A stretch of 64,000 bases of DNA from JBDSSS01 sp963764195. GTDB lineage: Bacteria > Actinomycetota > Actinomycetes > Actinomycetales > Dermatophilaceae. The position numbers were made by a program, and so were the translations under genes. The notes beneath the pieces are model-generated. The model searched no databases and was not told the origin of the DNA. It worked only from the letters and a program-made list of their open reading frames with translations. Positions 59,121 to 64,000 of the stretch are shown in pieces; positions within the stretch are counted from its first letter, which is position 1, and each line of letters opens with the position of its first letter. The stretch covers positions 1-64,000 of the forward strand of contig CAVXRG010000007.1 in the NCBI GenBank assembly GCA_963764195.1, given 5' to 3'.

Positions 59121-60773
59121 ATGAATGACGGACCCCTGATCGTCCAGAGCGACAAGACCCTGCTCCTCGAGGTCGACCACGCTGACGCCGAGGCGGCCCG
59201 CCGCGCGATCGCCCCCTTCGCGGAGCTCGAGCGCGCGCCGGAGCACGTCCACACCTACCGGATCACGCCGCTCGGCCTGTGGAACGCCCGCGCGGCCGGC
59301 CACGACGCCGAGCAGGTCGTCGACGCCCTCATCACCTACAGCCGGTATGCCGTGCCGAACGCGCTGCTCGTCGACGTGGCCGACACGATGGACCGCTACG
59401 GGCGGCTCACCCTCACCAAGGAGGGGTTCGCCGACAGCCCCGAGGGCACCCAGCTCGTGCTGCGGACGACGGACCGCCCGGTGCTCGAGGAGGTGCTGCG
59501 GCACAAGAAGATCAAGCCGCTGACCGGCGAGCGCCTCGACGACCTCAGCGTCGTCGTCCACCCGAGCGAGCGCGGCTCGCTCAAGCAGGAGCTGCTCAAG
59601 GTCGGCTGGCCGGCCGAGGACCTCGCCGGCTACGTCGACGGCGAGGCGCACCCGATCGAGCTCGACGAGAGCGGCTGGCAGCTGCGGCCCTACCAGCAGC
59701 ACGCCGTCGACGGCTTCTGGCACGGCGGCTCCGGGGTCGTCGTGCTGCCCTGCGGCGCCGGCAAGACCCTCGTCGGTGCGGGCGCGATGGCGGCCGCCAA
59801 GGCGACGACCCTCATCCTCGTCACCAACACCGTCTCCGCGCGGCAGTGGAAGGACGAGCTGATGAAGCGGACCTCCCTGACCGAGGAGGAGATCGGCGAG
59901 TACTCCGGCGCCCGCAAGGAGATCCGGCCGGTCACCATCGCCACGTACCAGGTCCTCACGACCCGCCGGAAGGGCGCCTACGCCCACCTCGACCTGCTCG
60001 ACGCGAAGGACTGGGGCCTCATCGTCTACGACGAGGTCCACCTGCTCCCGGCCCCGATCTTCCGGATGACGGCCGACCTCCAGGCCCGCCGCCGGCTCGG
60101 CCTGACCGCCACCCTCGTGCGCGAGGACGGCCGCGAGGCCGACGTCTTCAGCCTGATCGGGCCCAAGCGCTTCGACGCGCCGTGGAAGGACATCGAGGCC
60201 CAGGGCTACATCGCGCCCGCCGACTGCGTCGAGGTGCGGGTCAGCCTGCCCGACACCCAGCGGATGGCGTATGCCGTGAGCGAGCCCGACGAGCGCTACC
60301 GCCTCGCCTCGTGCTCCGACGCCAAGCTCAACGTCATCGAGAAGCTCGCGGCGAAGCACGCCGGCGAGCCGACCCTCGTCATCGGCCAGTACCTCGACCA
60401 GATCGCCGAGGTCGCCGAGCGGCTCGGCGCGCCCGTCATCACCGGCGAGACCCCCGTCAAGGAGCGGCAGCGGCTCTACGAGGCGTTCCGCCACGGCGAG
60501 GAGACGACCCTCGTGGTCAGCAAGGTCGCGAACTTCTCGATCGACCTGCCCGAGGCGAGCGTCGCGATCCAGATCAGCGGCACGTTCGGCTCGCGCCAGG
60601 AGGAGGCCCAGCGCCTCGGCCGGGTGCTGCGCCCCAAGGGCGACGGCCGGACCGCTCACTTCTACACGATCGTCAGCCGCGACACCGTCGACGCCGACTT
60701 CGCCGCGCACCGCCAACGCTTCCTCGCCGAGCAGGGCTACGCCTACCGGATCGTCGACGCCGACGACCTCTGA
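59121..60773 (+). CDS. XPB-type DNA repair helicase
   Basis: The 550-residue SF2 helicase has an N-terminal helicase-like extension, then QLRPYQQHAV (Q-type motif), Walker A PCGAGKT, DEVH (YDEVHLLPAPIF), SAT-like GLTATLVREDG and motif VI EEAQRLGRVLRPKG. It unwinds DNA 3' to 5'. Bacterial XPBs act in repair; this one pairs with the protein at 55637. The ATG at 59121 begins MNDGPLIVQSDKTLLLE; upstream residues are shadow sequence of the lyase gene. Confidence 0.94.
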   Translation: MNDGPLIVQSDKTLLLEVDHADAEAARRAIAPFAELERAPEHVHTYRITPLGLWNARAAGHDAEQVVDALITYSRYAVPNALLVDVADTMDRYGRLTLTKEGFADSPEGTQLVLRTTDRPVLEEVLRHKKIKPLTGERLDDLSVVVHPSERGSLKQELLKVGWPAEDLAGYVDGEAHPIELDESGWQLRPYQQHAVDGFWHGGSGVVVLPCGAGKTLVGAGAMAAAKATTLILVTNTVSARQWKDELMKRTSLTEEEIGEYSGARKEIRPVTIATYQVLTTRRKGAYAHLDLLDAKDWGLIVYDEVHLLPAPIFRMTADLQARRRLGLTATLVREDGREADVFSLIGPKRFDAPWKDIEAQGYIAPADCVEVRVSLPDTQRMAYAVSEPDERYRLASCSDAKLNVIEKLAAKHAGEPTLVIGQYLDQIAEVAERLGAPVITGETPVKERQRLYEAFRHGEETTLVVSKVANFSIDLPEASVAIQISGTFGSRQEEAQRLGRVLRPKGDGRTAHFYTIVSRDTVDADFAAHRQRFLAEQGYAYRIVDADDL

Positions 60774-60814
60774 GCGGCATACCGGGGTCCCACCGGAACC
60801 TCGTCCACGGTTCA

Positions 60815-60833
60815 CAGCAAACTCCCAGCAAAC
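60815..60833 (+). promoter_or_regulatory. 11-bp-spaced direct repeat, likely response regulator box
   Basis: CAGCAAAC occurs at 60815-60822 and 60826-60833, an 11-base spacing that matches one helical turn, as used by OmpR/PhoP dimers. The site is 19 bases before the response-regulator start. The related element at 63082 suggests a common regulon. Confidence 0.6.
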
Positions 60834-60851
60834 ACGCGGAGACTCGGTGAC

Positions 60852-61574
60852 GTGGAGATCCCGACCCTGCCCGTCCCCGAGGCCCGCCTGCTCGTCGTCG
60901 AGGACGAGCCGAACATCCGCGAGCTGCTCGCGACGTCGCTGCGCTTCGCGGGGTTCGAGGTCGAGACGGCCGGCGACGGCACGACGGCGCTGGCGCTCGC
61001 CGAGCAGTGCGACCCCGACCTCGTCGTGCTCGACGTCATGCTGCCTGACCTCGACGGCTTCGAGGTGACCCGGCGCCTGCGCGACCGGGGCCGCAAGCAG
61101 CCGATCGTCTTCGTCACCGCGCGCGACGCGACCGGTGACAAGATCCAGGGCCTCACCGTCGGCGGTGACGACTACGTCACCAAGCCGTTCAGCCTCGAGG
61201 AGGTCGTCGCGCGGATCCGCGCCGTGCTGCGGCGCACCCGCGGCACCGTCGACGAGAGCGCGACGCTGCGCTTCCACGACCTCGAGCTCAACGAGGACTC
61301 CCACGAGGTCCGCCGGGGCAGCCGCGTCATCGACCTCTCCCCCACCGAGTTCAAGCTGCTGCGCTACCTGCTGCTCAACCCCAACCGGGTGCTGTCCAAG
61401 CTCCAGATCCTCGACCACGTGTGGGACTACGACTTCCGCGGCGAGTCCGGGATCGTCGAGTCCTACATCTCCTACCTGCGGCGCAAGATCGACGCCGACG
61501 GTCCCTCCCTCATCCACACCAAGCGCGGCGTGGGCTACGTTCTGCGCGTGCCCCCAGAGACCATCGCCTCCTGA
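60852..61574 (+). CDS. OmpR-family response regulator
   Basis: The 240-residue protein has a receiver domain with acidic pocket E17/D18, phospho-acceptor D61 (VVLDVMLPDLDGF) and the conserved Thr/Lys signature GGDDYVTKPF. It is joined to a winged helix (FHDLELNEDSHEVRRG, SPTEFKLLRYLL, SYISYLRRKID). It starts with GTG. The histidine kinase gene follows 14 bases on. The HtrA protease after the kinase recalls the MprAB-PepD stress module of mycobacteria, though identity is not proven. Confidence 0.93.
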   Translation: MEIPTLPVPEARLLVVEDEPNIRELLATSLRFAGFEVETAGDGTTALALAEQCDPDLVVLDVMLPDLDGFEVTRRLRDRGRKQPIVFVTARDATGDKIQGLTVGGDDYVTKPFSLEEVVARIRAVLRRTRGTVDESATLRFHDLELNEDSHEVRRGSRVIDLSPTEFKLLRYLLLNPNRVLSKLQILDHVWDYDFRGESGIVESYISYLRRKIDADGPSLIHTKRGVGYVLRVPPETIAS

Positions 61575-61588
61575 GCCGGCTGGACACC

Positions 61589-63052
61589 GTGGCGACCACC
61601 GCCGACGCGCCCGAGTCCGCACCCCCGCGGTCCGCCGGCCTGCGGCTGCGCCTCCGTGCCGTGCCGCTGCGCTGGCGGCTGCTCGCCGTCGCCCTCGGCC
61701 TCACCGTTGTCGCCCTCGTGCTCAGTGCGGTCGTCGTCAGCGCGCTGCTGCGGGCCTACCTCCTCGACGAGGTGGGCCAGGAGCTGCAGACCTACAGCAA
61801 CAGCATCGCGGTGCTCGCCCCCGGCTCGATCGCGAGCTCGGAGAACCAGCCCAGCGGCTTCACCCTGCGGATCGTCGGCGCCGACGGCACGACCTCGACG
61901 TCGCTGCTCGAGGCCACCCCGGAGGCGGACCGGCTCGCCCTGCCCGTGCTGCGCCCCGACAGCCCGCTCGTGACCTCGGGCACGCCGTTCGTCACCGACT
62001 CCGTCAGCGGGGACAACGACTGGCTCGCCCTCGCGCGCGCCGACGCGACGAGCACGAGCACCCTCGTCATCGCCTTGCCGCTGCGCCAGCTCGACAACAC
62101 CGTCACCCGCTTCCTCTGGTATGCCGCCGGGATCGGCGCGCTGGTCCTGCTCGTCTGCGCCGCGGCCGGCTGGTACCTCGTGCGGCGCACCTTCCGGCCG
62201 CTGACCCGCATCGAGGACACGGCCGCCGCGATCGCCGCCGGTGACCTGACCCGCCGCGTCGACGTTCCCGACACCGACGACGAGGTCGCCTCGCTCGGCC
62301 GGTCGCTCAACGCGATGCTCGCCCGGATCGAGCAGAGCTTCGCCGTGCGGGAGGCCAACGAGCGCAAGATGGCCCGCTTCATCGCCGACGCCTCGCACGA
62401 GCTGCGCACCCCGCTCGCTGCCGTCTCGGGCTATGCCGAGCTCTACCGCCAGGGCGCGCTGCCGACGCCCGACGCCGTGGCCGGTGCGATGGGCCGGATC
62501 GAGGGCGAGAGCCACCGGATGAGCGGCCTCGTCGAGGACCTGCTCGCCCTCGCCCGGCTCGACGGCGAGCGTCCGCTCGAGCTGCAGCCCGTCGACCTCG
62601 CGGTGCTCGCGGCCGACGCGGCGCAGGACGCCCGCACGATCACCCCCGACCGGCGGTTCATCGTCTCCGGCATCGACGGCCCGATCCGGCCCACCGAGCT
62701 CCTCGCCGACGAGCGACAGCTGCGCCAGGTCGTCACCAACCTCGTCACCAACGCCCGAGCCCACACCCCGCAGGGCTCGCCCATCGAGATCCTCGTCGGG
62801 GGTGCCGGCCCCGGGCAGGTGGCCCTGCGCGTGCGCGACCACGGTGACGGCATACCGATGCAGGACCGCGACGCGGTGTTCGAACGCTTCTACCGCTCGG
62901 ACTGGTCGCGCAGCCGTGGGCGCGGTGGCGGCAACGGTCTCGGGCTCGCGATCGTGCACGCCATCGTGCTCGCCCACAACGGCCGGGTACGAGTGGAGGA
63001 GACCCCCGGTGGTGGCGCGACGGTCGTCGTCGAGCTGCCCGTCCACCCATAG
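61589..63052 (+). CDS. Sensor histidine kinase
   Basis: The 487-residue kinase has two membrane helices (about 25-50 and 168-190) around an extracellular sensor domain, then a HAMP linker (RRTFRPLTRIEDTAAAIAAGDL) and the phospho-acceptor H box FIADASHELRTPLAA. The N, G1 and G2 boxes of the ATPase domain follow (VVTNLVTNARAHTP, RDHGDGIP, GGNGLGLAIV). The GTG start at 61589 was chosen as the first in-frame start after the regulator stop. It phosphorylates the regulator at 60852. Confidence 0.93.
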   Translation: MATTADAPESAPPRSAGLRLRLRAVPLRWRLLAVALGLTVVALVLSAVVVSALLRAYLLDEVGQELQTYSNSIAVLAPGSIASSENQPSGFTLRIVGADGTTSTSLLEATPEADRLALPVLRPDSPLVTSGTPFVTDSVSGDNDWLALARADATSTSTLVIALPLRQLDNTVTRFLWYAAGIGALVLLVCAAAGWYLVRRTFRPLTRIEDTAAAIAAGDLTRRVDVPDTDDEVASLGRSLNAMLARIEQSFAVREANERKMARFIADASHELRTPLAAVSGYAELYRQGALPTPDAVAGAMGRIEGESHRMSGLVEDLLALARLDGERPLELQPVDLAVLAADAAQDARTITPDRRFIVSGIDGPIRPTELLADERQLRQVVTNLVTNARAHTPQGSPIEILVGGAGPGQVALRVRDHGDGIPMQDRDAVFERFYRSDWSRSRGRGGGNGLGLAIVHAIVLAHNGRVRVEETPGGGATVVVELPVHP

Positions 63053-63081
63053 GGAGTGACCCCGTGACCGATCCCGAACCG

Positions 63082-63099
63082 CACAGCCCCTTCACAGCC
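63082..63099 (+). promoter_or_regulatory. 11-bp-spaced direct repeat before htrA-like gene
   Basis: CACAGCC occurs at 63082-63088 and 63093-63099, again 11 bases apart and sharing CAGC with the repeat at 60815. It lies about 70 bases before the protease start, where an activator would sit. Confidence 0.5.
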
Positions 63100-63165
63100 C
63101 GACCACAAGACGATCCAAAGCACGGACGGTCTGATGGAGATCACAGACCACCGGAGGAGGAGCCC

Positions 63166-64000
63166 ATGACGCTCGCAACGGACAACAACGCCAGCGAGAA
63201 CGCCGCGGACACCACGCAGCAGATCCCGCAGTACAACTACTACGGGCAGACCACCCCGCCCGCCCCGCCGACCCCCCCGACGGGCACCCCCGGCGGCGGT
63301 CAGCCGACGCCCCCGCGGCGCGAGCGGCGCGGCCTCGCTGGCACCGCCGGCGTCGCCCTGCTCGCGGCGGTGCTCGCCAGCGGCGGGACGTATGCCGCGA
63401 CCCAGCTCGGGTCCGACGCCACCACCCCGGCCGCCTCCACGACGACGACCAACCCGAACAGCTCGCCGACGGTCATCCAGGGCACCGGGTCCACGACCGA
63501 CTGGACCGCCGTCGCGGCCGCCGTCACGCCGAGCGTCGTCAGCATCGACGTGACGACCCAGCAGGGTTCCGGCGCCGGCTCCGGCGTCGTCTTCGACGGC
63601 CAGGGCCACATCCTGACCAACAACCACGTCGTCGGTGACGCCACCGCACCGGGCGCGATCACCGTGACCCTCGCCGACGGCAGCACCTACGGCGCGACGA
63701 TCGTCGGCACCGACCCCTCGACCGACCTCGCCGTGATCAAGCTGAGTGGCACACCCTCGGGCCTCACGCCGATCACCCTCGGCGACTCCGAGGCACTCAA
63801 GGTCGGCGACCCGACGATGGCCGTCGGCAACCCGCTCGGCCTCTCCGGCACGGTCACGACCGGCATCGTCTCGGCCCTCAACCGCCCGGTGAGCACCGGC
63901 TCGGCCAACCCGCAGAGCGGCCAGTCCACCGGCGACACCGTCGTGACGAACGCCATCCAGACCTCGGCGGCGATCAACCCCGGCAACTCCGGCGGCGCGC
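63166..64000 (+). CDS. HtrA/DegP-type serine protease, C-terminus outside window
   Basis: The first 278 residues are visible. A Pro/Gly/Thr-rich cytosolic N-terminus with QYNYYGQTT precedes a membrane anchor (GLAGTAGVALLAAVLASGG, about 56-75). The trypsin-like protease domain has the triad H154 (TNNHVV), D187 (STDLAV) and S275 (GNSGGA). A PDZ domain is expected past the edge. It is an extracytoplasmic quality-control protease anchored in the membrane. GGAGGAGG precedes the ATG. The upstream two-component system and shared repeat element suggest direct control. Confidence 0.94.
   Translation, partial: MTLATDNNASENAADTTQQIPQYNYYGQTTPPAPPTPPTGTPGGGQPTPPRRERRGLAGTAGVALLAAVLASGGTYAATQLGSDATTPAASTTTTNPNSSPTVIQGTGSTTDWTAVAAAVTPSVVSIDVTTQQGSGAGSGVVFDGQGHILTNNHVVGDATAPGAITVTLADGSTYGATIVGTDPSTDLAVIKLSGTPSGLTPITLGDSEALKVGDPTMAVGNPLGLSGTVTTGIVSALNRPVSTGSANPQSGQSTGDTVVTNAIQTSAAINPGNSGGA

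Larger units (their letters stand above)
1358..63397. repeat. Dispersed word GTATGCCG / CGGCATAC
   Basis: The core GTATGCC or its complement occurs 26 times by hand count. Listed positions are the start of the 6-base core TATGCC (plus sites) or GGCATA (minus sites). Plus sense: 1504, 1541, 29668, 33187, 40919, 44719, 46228, 50790, 53163, 56537, 59346, 60270, 62120, 63391. Minus sense: 1358, 3511, 32920, 35598, 42389, 45465, 48128, 50904, 53755, 57403, 60776, 62849. Twenty-four have a further G (GTATGCCG), and 23 are preceded by G or C. Sites lie in both coding and intergenic DNA. None lies between 3517 and 29667. Confidence 0.85.

Noticed and set aside
1358..63397. GTATGCC as a FtsK-guiding (KOPS-like) polar sequence
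   Set aside because: Strand use is balanced and alternating within the window, whereas a guiding sequence should be strongly biased to one strand.
1..64000. CRISPR array, insertion sequence or prophage
   Set aside because: No spaced identical repeats of CRISPR type, no transposase or phage structural protein was recognised; the only tandem repeats are the short ones listed.

Overview
The window is high-GC DNA (roughly 70 percent by eye, GTG starts common, TANNNT -10 boxes, several probably leaderless genes). It comes from an actinobacterium. The conserved block citrate synthase - serC - MFS/MarR - DUF2530 - DUF3027 - cold-shock protein, plus the XPB helicase/helicase-associated pair and a c-di-AMP riboswitch ahead of an NlpC/P60 gene, suggests a member of the Micrococcales. 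A family such as Intrasporangiaceae is an inference only. No insertion sequence, integrase, prophage gene, rRNA or CRISPR array was recognised.

Region 1 (1-5.8 kb) has a tRNA 3' end, a FadR-type regulator divergent from a proline-iminopeptidase-like hydrolase, an APC permease and a formamidase/acetamidase (amide or amino-acid amide use), and a second APC permease. Region 2 (6.2-16.2 kb) is a complete oligopeptide transport and degradation system. Two Opp ATPases read left. An M19 dipeptidase, binding protein, two permeases, an M24 protein, an alpha/beta hydrolase and an unusual double Lrp/AsnC regulator read right. Region 3 (16.7-26.5 kb) holds a sugar-acid dehydratase, a sugar MFS porter, and a GMC flavoprotein with its gluconate-dehydrogenase-type small subunit and a novel membrane protein. 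These are divergent from a MarR gene, which is followed by a ThDP enzyme, a PSD-like pyruvoyl decarboxylase and a YrhK protein. Region 4 (26.8-28 kb) is an Hsp20 gene and a divergent MerR regulator. Region 5 (28.2-39 kb) is a second complete peptide system (binding protein, two permeases, two ATPases, M55 D-aminopeptidase, Ntn isoaspartyl peptidase, SDR, and a paralogue of the region-2 hydrolase), with a divergent RpiR regulator and a second SDR.

From 39 kb on the content is mostly housekeeping: zinc/cation efflux, aldo-keto reductase, FrnE-like protein, cell-wall hydrolase under a c-di-AMP riboswitch, DtxR/IdeR regulator, pdxH, citrate synthase, serC, transport, cold shock, galM, repair helicases, HMG-CoA lyase, and a two-component system next to an HtrA protease that runs off the right edge.

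The most unusual signal is not a gene. The word GTATGCCG (either strand) recurs 24 times as the full octamer and 26 times as GTATGCC, in coding and intergenic DNA. It often forces rare codons (TAT, ATA, GCA), its orientation alternates almost perfectly along the window, and it is absent from about 26 kb (3.5-29.7 kb) that coincides with the accessory gene block. A second notable item is a tiny self-contained transcription unit at 46.04-46.21 kb: promoter, perfect Shine-Dalgarno, 12-codon ORF and terminator.
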